Shown in pieces: positions 43,113 through 51,766 of a stretch of 64,000 nt of DNA. The notes under the pieces were generated by a model. It searched no databases. It was not told the origin of the DNA and saw only the letters and a program-made list of their open reading frames with translations. Both the position numbers and the translations under genes were made by a program. Position 1 is the stretch's first letter, and each line of letters opens with the position of its first letter. The stretch lies in the NCBI RefSeq assembly GCF_016595465.1, contig NZ_JAENIK010000011.1, positions 1-64,000 of the forward strand, in the 5' to 3' direction. The DNA is from Luteolibacter yonseiensis (GTDB lineage: Bacteria > Verrucomicrobiota > Verrucomicrobiia > Verrucomicrobiales > Akkermansiaceae).

Positions 43113-45940
43113 CGGGTGAGGGCGGAGTCGAGGTTGAGGATGGTATTGGCGACCAGCGCCATCGCCGCGGCCTCCGGTGCGGCGGCGAGTTTCGAAGAGG
43201 ATGTCGGATCCGCCTGATAGTCTGAGAGGGCGGCCGCATGAAGTGACGCCAGTTCGGCCAGCATGGGAGCTGGCGCGGTCTCCTGGGTGGCGAGCAGGAC
43301 GCCGAAGGAAAGCTGCTCCGCGAGATTTCCCGGATGGGCGGACATGCGTTTTGCCAGGCCCTGCGCGGCCTCGATGTGTGCGGGATCGTTCATGGTGACC
43401 AGCGCCTGCAGCGGCGTGTTGCTCACCAGCCGCCGCGCGCTGCAGAGGTCGCGGCTCGGCGCGTCGAAGGTCAGGAAGCCGGGGAAACCGCTGGTGCGTT
43501 TCGAGTAGGTATAGATGCCACGGCGGTAGCGGTCCTCGCCCTTGGAGTCCTCCCACTTCGAGCCGTTGTAAACCGACCGCCAGACCCCGGCGGGTTGCGG
43601 CGGGAAAACCGGCGGCCCTCCCATTTTCGTGGAGAGCAGCCCGGCGGCGGCGAGCGCCTGATCCCGCACCATCTCTGCGGACAGGCGGTTGCGCGGCCCT
43701 CGGGCGAGCAGGCGGTTGTTGGGATCGCGTGCGACGAGGGACTTCGACGCGTTGTGGGTCTGCCGGTAGGTCGAGGAAAGGACCATTTCGCGCAGCATGG
43801 ATTTGATCGACCAGTTGAAATCATTCTCAAACCGCAGCGCCAGGTGATCCAGCAATTCCGGGTGGCTCGGAGGCGTGCCGGACGTGCCGAAATCCTCCGC
43901 CGTCTGGACGATGCCGGTGCCGAAAAGCTCGCCCCACAGACGGTTCACCATGACCCGCGAGGTGAGGGGATTCTCCTTGCTCGCGATCCACCGTGCCATG
44001 TCGAGGCGGGACATTCCTTCCTTGGATCTGCTGTCCGCCAGGAGCTTCGGTACGCCGGTCGCGACGACATGCTCCTTCATCAGGCGGTTTCCCCGGGCGA
44101 ACACGCGGGTCTCGCGCGGCGCGCGCTCGGCCATGACGGGGACCATCTCGCCCGGTATCGCCTTGTAGGCGTTTCCGATCTCATCGCGTGATTTCCAGGT
44201 GGCGAGGCGCTGGGGCTCGTTGACGAGCAGGGTCCATTCCGGGTTTTTGGAAATCTCCAGTGCGAAACGCCTTGCGGGAGTGGCTTGATTTCCCGCCGTC
44301 TGGGCGTTCTGGGTCATCGAAATCTCCAACCTCGAACCGAAGGCGGCTTCGACGGGTTTTTCAGGGACGAAAACGAACCAGCGTGGTCCTTCGAGTTTCG
44401 GAAAGGCACCGACCTCACCTCCCGGCGAAGGATCGAAAAGATCACCCAGCCGATCGGCGAAAACCTCTTTCATCGCCACCGGCACCGCCACACCCGCCGG
44501 GTCGATCACGCTTACCTGGAATTTTGAAACGAACGCCCCCCGTTCCGGCCATTTTTTAGGATCATCCTCCTCCGGAAGAATGCGCAGCCGCAGCGCGTTG
44601 AATCCCGTCGCCGGGCCTGAGAATTTGTGGATGTTGCCGATGGGCAGCGTTCCTTCGCTGCGGATCGTACCATCGCCGGCAACCGCGAGTTTCCCGTGGC
44701 TCGGTGCGAAGGTGTCCGGCGTGAAGGATTTCCAGTCCGTGGTGGATTTTTCCAACACCTGCCCCGGCGCGTTGAGCTGTTCCCGCAGGTTTCGGAGGTT
44801 GGTTTCCATGGAGGATGCCTCGGCGAATTTCGCCGGGTCCGCCGGGACCTTCATGCGGGGGGAGTCGTTGTCCTGATCATGATCCTCGGTGTTGTTGAAA
44901 AAGGCGAGGAATTGGTAGAATTCGTCGTGTTCGATGGGGTCGTAAGGGTGCGAATGGCACTGGACGCAGCCGAAGGTCGTCGCCTGCCAGGTGGTCCAGG
45001 TGGTGGTGGAGCGGTCGATGACCGCGGCGATCCGGAACTCCTCGTCATCCGTGCCGCCTTCCGTGTTGGTTTGGGTGTTGCGGTGGAAGGCGGTGGCCAG
45101 CCGCTGGTCGGCGGTGGCGTCCGGCAACAGGTCGCCCGCGAGTTGCTCGATGGTGAACCGGTCGTAAGGCATGTCCGCATTGAGCGCGCGGATGACCCAG
45201 TCCCGGAACGGCCAGATGTCGCGGCCGGGGTCTTTTTCAAAACCATAGGTGTCGGAGTAGCGGGCGAGATCCAGCCAGACCGCGGCCCAGCGTTCGCCGA
45301 ACTGCTGGGACGCCAACAAACGGTCCACCACCGTGTTCCGGGCGGTCGCCGGGTCTTTCGCGAATCCATCCTGGTAGTTTTTCAAATCTTCGGGCGAAGG
45401 GGGGAGTCCCGTCAGGTCGAACGACACCCGCCGCAGCCACTCCTCGGGAGGGGCTTCGGGAGAGGGGGAGAGTTTTTCCTGATCCAGCCGTTGGAGGACG
45501 AAGCGGTCCAGCGGGGAGGAGGGCCATTTTTCGTTGGAAACCGCGGCGACCGGAGATTCCTTGGGCGGCATGAATGCCCAGTGCTCCTGCCACTCCGCGC
45601 CTTGGGCGATCCAGCGCTCGATCAATGCGATTTCCGCTTCGGGCAGCGGCGGGCCATGCTTGGGTTTCGGCATCACCTCGTCAGGATCCTTGCTACGCAT
45701 GCGGTGCAACATTTCCGATTCGGCGGGCTTGCCGGGCACGATGGGCGCTTTTCCCGACTCGCCCGGCGCGAGCGCCTTTTCCCGATAGATGAATGAAACC
45801 TCGCCCGCTTCCTTCACCCCTCCATGGCAGGCGGTGCAGTGTTTCGTCAGAATGGGCCGGATGTCGCGGTTGAACTCCACACGCGTCTCTCCTGCGACGG
45901 GCAGGAGGAATGACAGTAGCAATAGGGACGGGCGGATCAT
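43109..45940 (-). CDS. PSD1 / DUF1549-DUF1553 planctomycete-type cytochrome c protein
   Basis: A 943-residue exported protein. It has a signal peptide (MIRPSLLLLSFLLPVAG) and a planctomycete cytochrome C domain with CTACH at 35-39. A DUF1549 domain (about 140-360) includes CVQCHSH. A central beta-rich insert (about 370-600) and a C-terminal DUF1553 domain (about 640-900) with NRLWGELFGTGIV and RNRLSAEMVRDQ follow. Such proteins always pair with DUF1501 and are thought to take part in extracellular polymer breakdown, but this is unproven. It overlaps the DUF1501 gene by four bases. Confidence 0.92.
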   Translation of the reverse strand: MIRPSLLLLSFLLPVAGETRVEFNRDIRPILTKHCTACHGGVKEAGEVSFIYREKALAPGESGKAPIVPGKPAESEMLHRMRSKDPDEVMPKPKHGPPLPEAEIALIERWIAQGAEWQEHWAFMPPKESPVAAVSNEKWPSSPLDRFVLQRLDQEKLSPSPEAPPEEWLRRVSFDLTGLPPSPEDLKNYQDGFAKDPATARNTVVDRLLASQQFGERWAAVWLDLARYSDTYGFEKDPGRDIWPFRDWVIRALNADMPYDRFTIEQLAGDLLPDATADQRLATAFHRNTQTNTEGGTDDEEFRIAAVIDRSTTTWTTWQATTFGCVQCHSHPYDPIEHDEFYQFLAFFNNTEDHDQDNDSPRMKVPADPAKFAEASSMETNLRNLREQLNAPGQVLEKSTTDWKSFTPDTFAPSHGKLAVAGDGTIRSEGTLPIGNIHKFSGPATGFNALRLRILPEEDDPKKWPERGAFVSKFQVSVIDPAGVAVPVAMKEVFADRLGDLFDPSPGGEVGAFPKLEGPRWFVFVPEKPVEAAFGSRLEISMTQNAQTAGNQATPARRFALEISKNPEWTLLVNEPQRLATWKSRDEIGNAYKAIPGEMVPVMAERAPRETRVFARGNRLMKEHVVATGVPKLLADSRSKEGMSRLDMARWIASKENPLTSRVMVNRLWGELFGTGIVQTAEDFGTSGTPPSHPELLDHLALRFENDFNWSIKSMLREMVLSSTYRQTHNASKSLVARDPNNRLLARGPRNRLSAEMVRDQALAAAGLLSTKMGGPPVFPPQPAGVWRSVYNGSKWEDSKGEDRYRRGIYTYSKRTSGFPGFLTFDAPSRDLCSARRLVSNTPLQALVTMNDPAHIEAAQGLAKRMSAHPGNLAEQLSFGVLLATQETAPAPMLAELASLHAAALSDYQADPTSSSKLAAAPEAAAMALVANTILNLDSALTR

Positions 45941-46084
45941 CAGGGGATGTATTAACGCAAATCGAATGAAGCGGCTATCATCTCCAAATGGGTAATATGA
46001 TTCTCTCGCGCGATGGTGGTGGTTTCGTGTGTTTCACCGGTCAGCGGGGATATCCCCATCCGCAAAATCTCCCGCAATCTGCGG

Positions 46085-46113
46085 TTGGCGTACGCCGGAG
46101 CGGGGGTTAGCAT
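46085..46113 (+). promoter_or_regulatory. yqgE promoter, possibly leaderless
   Basis: TTGGCG (46085-46090), 17 bases, TAGCAT (46108-46113). Six bases separate the -10 box from the GTG start, so transcription may begin at the start codon. Confidence 0.45.
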
Positions 46114-46119
46114 TTTGCC

Positions 46120-46686
46120 GTGGCCGACGCTCCGACCAACTCCGACTCACCGATCCAGCTCCAAGGGCAACTCCTTTTGGCGGATCCGTCGTTGAAGGAC
46201 GGGATTTTCAACCGTTCCGTGATCCTGCTCGCCGAGCACAAGCCGGACGAGGGGGCCTATGGTCTCATCCTGAACCACCCCACGGGAAAAACGGTGGGGG
46301 ATTTCCTCCATGACGAGGCGTTCGCAGCGCTGAGGCAGCTTCCCGTGCATCAGGGCGGGCCGGTTTCGCAGGATCAACTGACGTTTTCATCCTTCTGGTG
46401 GAGCCCGAAACAGGGCCTGAAGTGGGCGATCCGCATTTCCGCCGACGAAGCGGTGGCGCATTCGCACCGGCCGGGGCGCATCGTGCGGGCTTTCGTCGGT
46501 TACTCGGGATGGACGGCGGGACAGCTTGAAAACGAGCTGCGCCGGAACGCATGGGTCGCCGCCCGGCCACAGAAGGATTTCCTCGGCCAAGAGCACGATA
46601 TGGGCCTCTGGGTCGGATTGATGCGCCACCTTTCGCCTTTCCACCGCATTCTCGCCGAAGCTCCGGACGATCCATCGCTCAACTGA
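46120..46686 (+). CDS. YqgE/AlgH family protein
   Basis: A 188-residue protein with the YqgE/AlgH (DUF179) pattern: GQLLLADPSLKDGIFNRSVILLAEH, GLILNHPTGKTVGDFL, HQGGPVSQDQL and the closing AFVGYSGWTAGQLENELRRNAW. The family has an unclear regulatory role. The start is GTG at 46120. ribBA follows 15 bases later and probably shares the message. The gene appears to be transcribed from a -10 box only six bases upstream. Confidence 0.92.
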   Translation: MADAPTNSDSPIQLQGQLLLADPSLKDGIFNRSVILLAEHKPDEGAYGLILNHPTGKTVGDFLHDEAFAALRQLPVHQGGPVSQDQLTFSSFWWSPKQGLKWAIRISADEAVAHSHRPGRIVRAFVGYSGWTAGQLENELRRNAWVAARPQKDFLGQEHDMGLWVGLMRHLSPFHRILAEAPDDPSLN

Positions 46687-46701
46687 AATTCCACCCTCAC
46701 C

Positions 46702-47907
46702 ATGTCAGACACTCCTTTAGTTTTCAGCCACATCCCGGAAATCATCGAGGAAATCGCCGCCGGCCGCATGGTCATCGTATCGGACGATCCATCCCGGGAA
46801 AATGAAGCGGATCTCGTCGGCGCGGCGTCGCTCTGCACCGCGGAGATGGTCAATTTCATGGCGGTTCATGCCCGCGGCCTGATCTGCGCGCCGCTCACCG
46901 CCGAGCGGGCGGAGGAACTCGTGCTGCCGCAGATGACGCGGAGGAACCGCGAGGGCCACAAGACCGCCTTCACCGTCAGTGTGGATGCGGCGGAAGGGAT
47001 CACCACCGGAATTTCCGCCGCGGACCGCGCCCATACCATCCGCCTTCTGGCCGATCCGAACGCGAAGCCGGATGATTTCGTGCAGCCCGGCCACGTTTTT
47101 CCCTTGCAGGCCGTGCCGGACGGCGTGCTCCGCCGCACCGGCCATACCGAGGCGGCGCTTGATCTCACCTCTCTCGCCGGCCTGCCGAAAGCGGCGGTGA
47201 TTTGTGAAATCATGAATGACGATGGAACCATGGCCCGTGTCGGCCAGCTCGGTGACTATCAGAAGCGCCATGGACTTAAAGCCTGCACCATCGCCCAGCT
47301 CATCGAGTACCGCAGGCGGTCGGAAAAGCTCGTGTATCGCGAGGAAACCATCCTCATGCCGACGGACTTCGGCCAGTTCAACTGCCATCTTTACCGGATC
47401 AAGACCGACGCCAGCCATCACCTTGCCCTCACCAAGGGCGACATCGACCCGCACAAGCCGACCCTCGTCCGGGTCCATTCGGAGTGTCTGACAGGCGATG
47501 TTTTCCAGTCCCGCCGTTGCGATTGCGGGGGCCAGCTTGCCGCCGCGCTTGAGCGCATTTCCAAGGAGGGAGGTGTGCTGCTCTATCTGCGTCAGGAGGG
47601 CAGGGGGATCGGTTTGCCCGCGAAAATCCATGCCTACAAGCTGCAGGAGGAAGGCTACGACACCATCGAGGCAAATGAGAAACTCGGCTTCGGCTCCGAC
47701 CTGCGGGACTACGGCATGGGTGCGCAAATTCTCTACGATCTTGGCGTCAGGCAGATGCGCCTGCTGACGAACAACCCGAAAAAAATCATCGGACTCGAAG
47801 GCTACGGTCTGGAAATCGTCGAGCAGGTTCCCATCCGCCTCCCCGCGAACCCGGACAACGCGCGCTACTTGGAAACGAAACGCATCCGCATGGGACACAC
47901 GCTCTGA
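46702..47907 (+). CDS. ribBA: DHBP synthase / GTP cyclohydrolase II fusion
   Basis: A 401-residue bifunctional riboflavin enzyme. The N-terminal half (about 1-205) is 3,4-dihydroxy-2-butanone 4-phosphate synthase with DDPSRENEADLVGAA and the GHTEAALDL loop. The C-terminal half (about 210-401) is GTP cyclohydrolase II. It has zinc ligands in HSECLTGDVFQSRRCDCG and RQEGRGIGL, and ends with TNNPKKIIGLEGYGL. All key residues appear present. No FMN riboswitch is seen upstream, as the gene follows yqgE. Confidence 0.96.
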   Translation: MSDTPLVFSHIPEIIEEIAAGRMVIVSDDPSRENEADLVGAASLCTAEMVNFMAVHARGLICAPLTAERAEELVLPQMTRRNREGHKTAFTVSVDAAEGITTGISAADRAHTIRLLADPNAKPDDFVQPGHVFPLQAVPDGVLRRTGHTEAALDLTSLAGLPKAAVICEIMNDDGTMARVGQLGDYQKRHGLKACTIAQLIEYRRRSEKLVYREETILMPTDFGQFNCHLYRIKTDASHHLALTKGDIDPHKPTLVRVHSECLTGDVFQSRRCDCGGQLAAALERISKEGGVLLYLRQEGRGIGLPAKIHAYKLQEEGYDTIEANEKLGFGSDLRDYGMGAQILYDLGVRQMRLLTNNPKKIIGLEGYGLEIVEQVPIRLPANPDNARYLETKRIRMGHTL

Positions 47908-48149
47908 GAGGGAGCGGGCGTTCCTCCCGTTTTTTGCCCGCCTCGGCCGTCCGCTTCCCGTTTTTGGAAAATGAATTCCCCGCTTCAGGCATCTGCCTGT
48001 CGTGATCCGGGGCGATGCCGGTCATTTCCTGCCAATGTTGCGAAATCTTGCCGCCAAATAGACAAATGAACGGCTTTGTGCCGTTAGCGGACGTTCACCG
48101 CGCTGGATCAGGCACGGTTCATGCATCAGTCAAAACCACGCTATTTCCC
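47908..48149 (+). other. Intergenic region before the BSP metalloprotease
   Basis: 242 bases without a convincing gene. The open frame upstream of 48150 is Cys-rich and not coding-like. No terminator or promoter with both boxes is evident. Confidence 0.35.
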
Positions 48150-49520
48150 ATGAAACTCAGACCTCTCGTCATCCTCATCCCGCTGGCCGCAAGCATCGTC
48201 CCTTCGTCCGCCGCCTCCGGGAAAGTCAGCTTCGGCAGCTCCCCGGAGAACACCTCGTTCGAGACCGAGACGACTCCCGCACCCGCTTCGAACGATGCCG
48301 CCACAGGCGCGACCTTCAAGGTCATCACCGGAAAAGCCGACCCGAACAGCGCACCCGTTTCCGTGCTGAATGATGGAAAAATCCCGCGTGACGAGGATGA
48401 GCCTTCCTCCAACTTCTTTTTCTCCGGCAGCGGCGGACGTCTTCTGGTGGATCTCGGCAAGCCCATTGATCTCGCGACCCTGGCGACGTATTCGTGGCAC
48501 AACGGCTCCCGCTCCGCACAGAACTACCAGGTTTATGCCGCGGACGGCACGGCCAAGGATTTCGTGGCGGAACCCGGCGCGGATGTGGCCCCGGAAAAAA
48601 GCGGCTGGAGTCTCATCGGCAAGGTGGACACTTCCGCGAACAAGCCCGGCCAACATGCCGCGGTCATCTCACCCGACTCCGGCAAATCCCTCGGCAGCTT
48701 TCGCTACGTGTTGTTCGACATCCAGCCGAACAAGGAATCCGGATTCAACAACACCTTCTTCAGCGAGATCGACATCACCGACGCCAACGGTCCGACATTG
48801 GTCCGCATCGAGAAGCCGAAGGTGATCAAGGAACTGTTCACCTCCAAGGACAAGAAATTCCGCTACACCCTCGACGCCACCGAAGCGCCGGACCTGCAGG
48901 AGTGGTGCGGCAAGCACCTCATCCCCGTGCTGGACGAGTGGTATCCGAAAATCATCGAAATGTTGCCGGTCGACGGCATCACCCCTTCACACGACATCAC
49001 CTTCACGCTCAAGGATTCGACGAACCTTCCCGGCCATCTCAAAGGCGTGCCCGCATACGCCAGCGGGAATTCCGTGGTGTTCAACATCAACTTCATGCGC
49101 GCCGAGAAATCCGGCGAGGCCATCGGTGCCGGCATCCACGAGATCGTCCACGTGGTCCAGTTCGGCGGAAACAGGGAGCAGGCGGCGGAACGCAAACGCG
49201 TGAAACGCCCGCCGACATGGGTCACCGAAGGTGTGGCGGACTACATCCGCTGGTTCCTCTACGAGCCTCAGAGCAAGGGCGCGGAAATCACCGAACGCAA
49301 CGTCCGCCGGGCGAAATATGACGACAGCTACCGCGTCACCGGGAACTTCTTCGACTGGGTCATCAAGAATCACGAAAAAGACCTCATGCGGAAGCTCAAC
49401 GTGGCCACCCACGAGGGTTATTCCGAAGAGCTCTGGAAGGAATGGACCGGAAAAACCCTCGAGGAACTGGGTGCGGATTGGAAAAAGGCCAATTTCGAGC
49501 GCCTCGGATTGAAAGAATAG
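48150..49520 (+). CDS. Basic secretory protein (BSP) family metallopeptidase with discoidin-like N-terminal domain
   Basis: A 456-residue exported protein with a signal peptide (MKLRPLVILIPLAASIVPSS, about 1-22). The N-terminal half (about 25-225) looks like a beta-sandwich carbohydrate-binding or discoidin-type domain (GGRLLVDLGKPIDLATLATYSWHNG). The C-terminal half (about 230-440) is of the plant-type BSP family. It has the zinc site HEIVH at 330-334 and TWVTEGVADYIRWF as the following motif. Such proteins are proposed metallopeptidases. It stands alone on the plus strand. Confidence 0.8.
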   Translation: MKLRPLVILIPLAASIVPSSAASGKVSFGSSPENTSFETETTPAPASNDAATGATFKVITGKADPNSAPVSVLNDGKIPRDEDEPSSNFFFSGSGGRLLVDLGKPIDLATLATYSWHNGSRSAQNYQVYAADGTAKDFVAEPGADVAPEKSGWSLIGKVDTSANKPGQHAAVISPDSGKSLGSFRYVLFDIQPNKESGFNNTFFSEIDITDANGPTLVRIEKPKVIKELFTSKDKKFRYTLDATEAPDLQEWCGKHLIPVLDEWYPKIIEMLPVDGITPSHDITFTLKDSTNLPGHLKGVPAYASGNSVVFNINFMRAEKSGEAIGAGIHEIVHVVQFGGNREQAAERKRVKRPPTWVTEGVADYIRWFLYEPQSKGAEITERNVRRAKYDDSYRVTGNFFDWVIKNHEKDLMRKLNVATHEGYSEELWKEWTGKTLEELGADWKKANFERLGLKE

Positions 49521-49589
49521 TCCTGGTCTCTCCCGTCGTTTCGACAAAGTCTTTGTTGCACTTTCCCCGCTCATCCGCAGACTGACGCC

Positions 49590-49868
49590 ATGGAACTCGA
49601 CCTTATCGACGTTCAATTCGATCTTCGTAACATCAAACCCCGCGAGCTTGAAGAAGCTTTCGAGGACCCTTTTTCCGTTCGTTTTCTGCCTGACAACGAC
49701 CGCATGGACGGTGCTTCCCGCTACTATGGGCTGGGACGCACCGTGTCCGACCGGTATTTGTTCTTCGCTTTCTGGACGGATGGAAAAACCAACCGCGTTG
49801 TCGCGGCACGCGAGATGTCCGAAGCTGAACAGAAATTCTACGACCGCAAATACGCGGAATACCGTTGA
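49590..49868 (+). CDS. brnT: BrnT-like toxin
   Basis: A 92-residue BrnT/DUF497-like toxin of the RelE-type ribonuclease fold. The core signs are FEDPFSVRFLPD, RYYGLGRTVSDRYLFFAFWTD and the closing NRVVAAREMSEAEQKFYDRK, where the Arg/Glu residues match the family. The N-terminus is shorter than usual for BrnT. The gene is followed 20 bases later by a ribbon-helix-helix gene, the normal toxin-antitoxin order. BrnT toxins cleave mRNA and are autoregulated with BrnA; this is family knowledge. Confidence 0.8.
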   Translation: MELDLIDVQFDLRNIKPRELEEAFEDPFSVRFLPDNDRMDGASRYYGLGRTVSDRYLFFAFWTDGKTNRVVAAREMSEAEQKFYDRKYAEYR

Positions 49869-49888
49869 ACCCCATTTCCTGAACCACC

Positions 49889-50161
49889 ATGAACGCCATC
49901 ACCCGCTGGTCCGACATCCCCGACTTCGCCGATGAAACGGCGGAAGCCCGTTACTGGGAAACCCATGAACTCGACGGTCGGCTGATGGCCGCCTCCGTGC
50001 ATGAGGCGGACTCGCGGGAGTCCACGACGATCACCCTGCGTTTCGACCCGCGCATGCTCTCCCGCATCAAGCGCATCGCCCGCTCCCGCTTCCTCAACTA
50101 CCAGTCGATGATGAAGCAGTGGCTGGCCGAGCGGCTTGAGGACGAAATGCGCAAGCTCTGA
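49889..50161 (+). CDS. brnA: BrnA/CopG-like antitoxin
   Basis: A 90-residue protein with a C-terminal ribbon-helix-helix-type segment (ITLRFDPRMLSRIKRIARSRFLNYQSMMKQW split around the turn). It lies downstream of the BrnT-like gene and is its probable antitoxin and autoregulator. Acidic residues dominate the N-terminal half, as expected for the toxin-binding part. The stop is three bases before the next ATG. Confidence 0.75.
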   Translation: MNAITRWSDIPDFADETAEARYWETHELDGRLMAASVHEADSRESTTITLRFDPRMLSRIKRIARSRFLNYQSMMKQWLAERLEDEMRKL

Positions 50162-50164
50162 ACC

Positions 50165-50554
50165 ATGGCTTGGCTTCCCCGCCAACCGAAATTCTGGCTG
50201 GCCGCCTTCCTGCTCTGGTTCGTGGTGCTTTGGGTGCTCTCCTCACTGACCCTCTCCACCACCTACCAACCACCGGTCAACAATTTCGATAAATTCGAAC
50301 ATTTCGGTTATTTCTTCGGCGGCGGCGGGTTGTTCAGTGCCTGGCTTTTCCGTAGAAATCCCGGGAACCCGGATTGGACGAAAATCATCCTGACCACCGT
50401 CGGCGTGATCGCGCTGGTGGGCGTGATCGATGAATTCCACCAGACATTCACCCCCGGGCGGAGTGGAAATGACCCGTTTGACTGGCTGGCCGACGTGTCA
50501 GGGGCCGCCGCCGGTGCGCTTGTTTTCCGACTGGTGCATCGCTGCCTGAAGTGA
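50165..50554 (+). CDS. VanZ-like membrane protein
   Basis: A 129-residue protein with four hydrophobic segments and the VanZ-like signs NNFDKFEHFGYFFGGGG, IDEFHQTFTPGRSGNDPFDWLAD and a final helix with GAAAGAL. VanZ-like proteins have an uncertain role. It starts three bases after the BrnA stop, so it may be co-transcribed with the toxin-antitoxin pair. Confidence 0.85.
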   Translation: MAWLPRQPKFWLAAFLLWFVVLWVLSSLTLSTTYQPPVNNFDKFEHFGYFFGGGGLFSAWLFRRNPGNPDWTKIILTTVGVIALVGVIDEFHQTFTPGRSGNDPFDWLADVSGAAAGALVFRLVHRCLK

Positions 50555-50568
50555 GGCAGGCCTTGGAA

Positions 50569-50976
50569 CTATGGCTCATCGTGCCGTTCGATAAAGGCTA
50601 GCAGATCCTCGCGGGATCTGACTTCTTGATCGGGAATCCGGACTTCACAGCAGAAATAGCTCCCCCTCATGTATTTTCGGGTGCCGTCGCCGAAGTCGAA
50701 CCGGGCGCACCCGGAACCGGAGCGATGGTGTGCGATGAACCAGAATTTGACGTTTTCTCCGCCGACGAGCCTGACCACACCCGTCTGTACGTCGCCCGAA
50801 ACCTGCTTCGAATGAATCAATGGCGGATATGAGTGATCCAGCTCCAGGGAAAGCGGATCCAATCTCCGGGCAACGAGATCAACGTCGGTGCGTGCGCTGT
50901 TTCCGATGCGGGTCTTCAAGAGGAGGGAGCCCGCGCACAGGGCCAGCAGAGAAACGATGACGAGCGGTTTCTTCAT
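50569..50976 (-). CDS. Exported or membrane-anchored unknown protein
   Basis: A 135-residue protein with an N-terminal hydrophobic segment (MKKPLVIVSLLALCAGSLLL), which may be a signal anchor. Its soluble part has two Cys near FCCEVRIPDQEV. No family is recognised. It lies eight bases after the neighbouring membrane protein gene on the same strand, so the two form a likely operon. Confidence 0.55.
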   Translation of the reverse strand: MKKPLVIVSLLALCAGSLLLKTRIGNSARTDVDLVARRLDPLSLELDHSYPPLIHSKQVSGDVQTGVVRLVGGENVKFWFIAHHRSGSGCARFDFGDGTRKYMRGSYFCCEVRIPDQEVRSREDLLAFIERHDEP

Positions 50977-50984
50977 TTTCCAGA

Positions 50985-51542
50985 TCAAGATTCCGCACCT
51001 GGATCATGCTTCGAGCGGAAAGCCTGGGCAGGGGAGGGGCTATACCGGATCCAAGCGGGGGCTTCCAGATCTTCCGGAACCCGGGTTTCCTGGCGGGCGT
51101 CGGATTTTTCCCGCATGCGGCCCATCACGGAATCCATGATGCCGAAGAGGAATCCCAGGAGGACAAAGTTCCAGGAATCGGCCGGGGGGATGAAACTTCT
51201 CAGCAAGATCACCTCGGTGATCATCGCGGCCATCACGACAAATATCAGAAGCGAGAAACCCAGAATGGGTGAAGAGTTTGCCAAAAAACTGGAAACCCTT
51301 CCTCTCACAGGCTGGAGAAGGCGTGGCCTCAACAGCAACTGAATGATGAAGTGGACCGCCAGCGCCGTACCGGCCAATAAAATCAAGGGTGGATCGGAAA
51401 AGGGCACGCCGGTGACCTGTGCGGCAACCCAACCGATGATCAACGGAATCGAGAGAATCCACCATCCTCCGCCGGCCACCCTGCGGCAGCATCGGATGAT
51501 CCGTGACCCTGTTTCTTTCAACTGGTGGAAAAGGCTGGCCAT
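50985..51542 (-). CDS. Polytopic membrane protein, unknown
   Basis: A 185-residue protein with about four predicted helices (about 28-45, 50-70, 85-110, 130-152) and a Pro-rich tail. No family is recognised. The start at 51542 (MASLFHQLKETGS) is preferred over an upstream extension to 51698 that lacks coding-like composition. Its downstream neighbour at 50569-50976 is likely co-expressed. Confidence 0.5.
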   Translation of the reverse strand: MASLFHQLKETGSRIIRCCRRVAGGGWWILSIPLIIGWVAAQVTGVPFSDPPLILLAGTALAVHFIIQLLLRPRLLQPVRGRVSSFLANSSPILGFSLLIFVVMAAMITEVILLRSFIPPADSWNFVLLGFLFGIMDSVMGRMREKSDARQETRVPEDLEAPAWIRYSPSPAQAFRSKHDPGAES

Positions 51543-51766
51543 GTGGACTGTTTGATACCCTAGCGATTCATCTCCGATCTCCAACTGAAAACGCCGGTCG
51601 GTTTCATTTGGCCGTGCTCCTCCTTCATGGGCATGGATTTTGCGCCGCCCATCCCCCCATTTTCCGACTGTCTCATCCCTGTCTGGAATAGGATTCATGC
51701 GCTACCCCGATCGGGCAGGCTTTTCACCTTTCATTCAGCGCGCGGCGGCGTTAATTCAGTCCCATC
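51543..51766. other. Divergent region between the orphan membrane gene and tal
   Basis: 224 bases with no convincing gene. T-rich sequence at about 51720-51755 may hold the tal promoter, with TTAATT as a weak -10 box. Confidence 0.3.

Noticed and set aside
46687-46701. FMN riboswitch before ribBA
   Set aside because: Only 15 bases separate it from yqgE, too short for the element.
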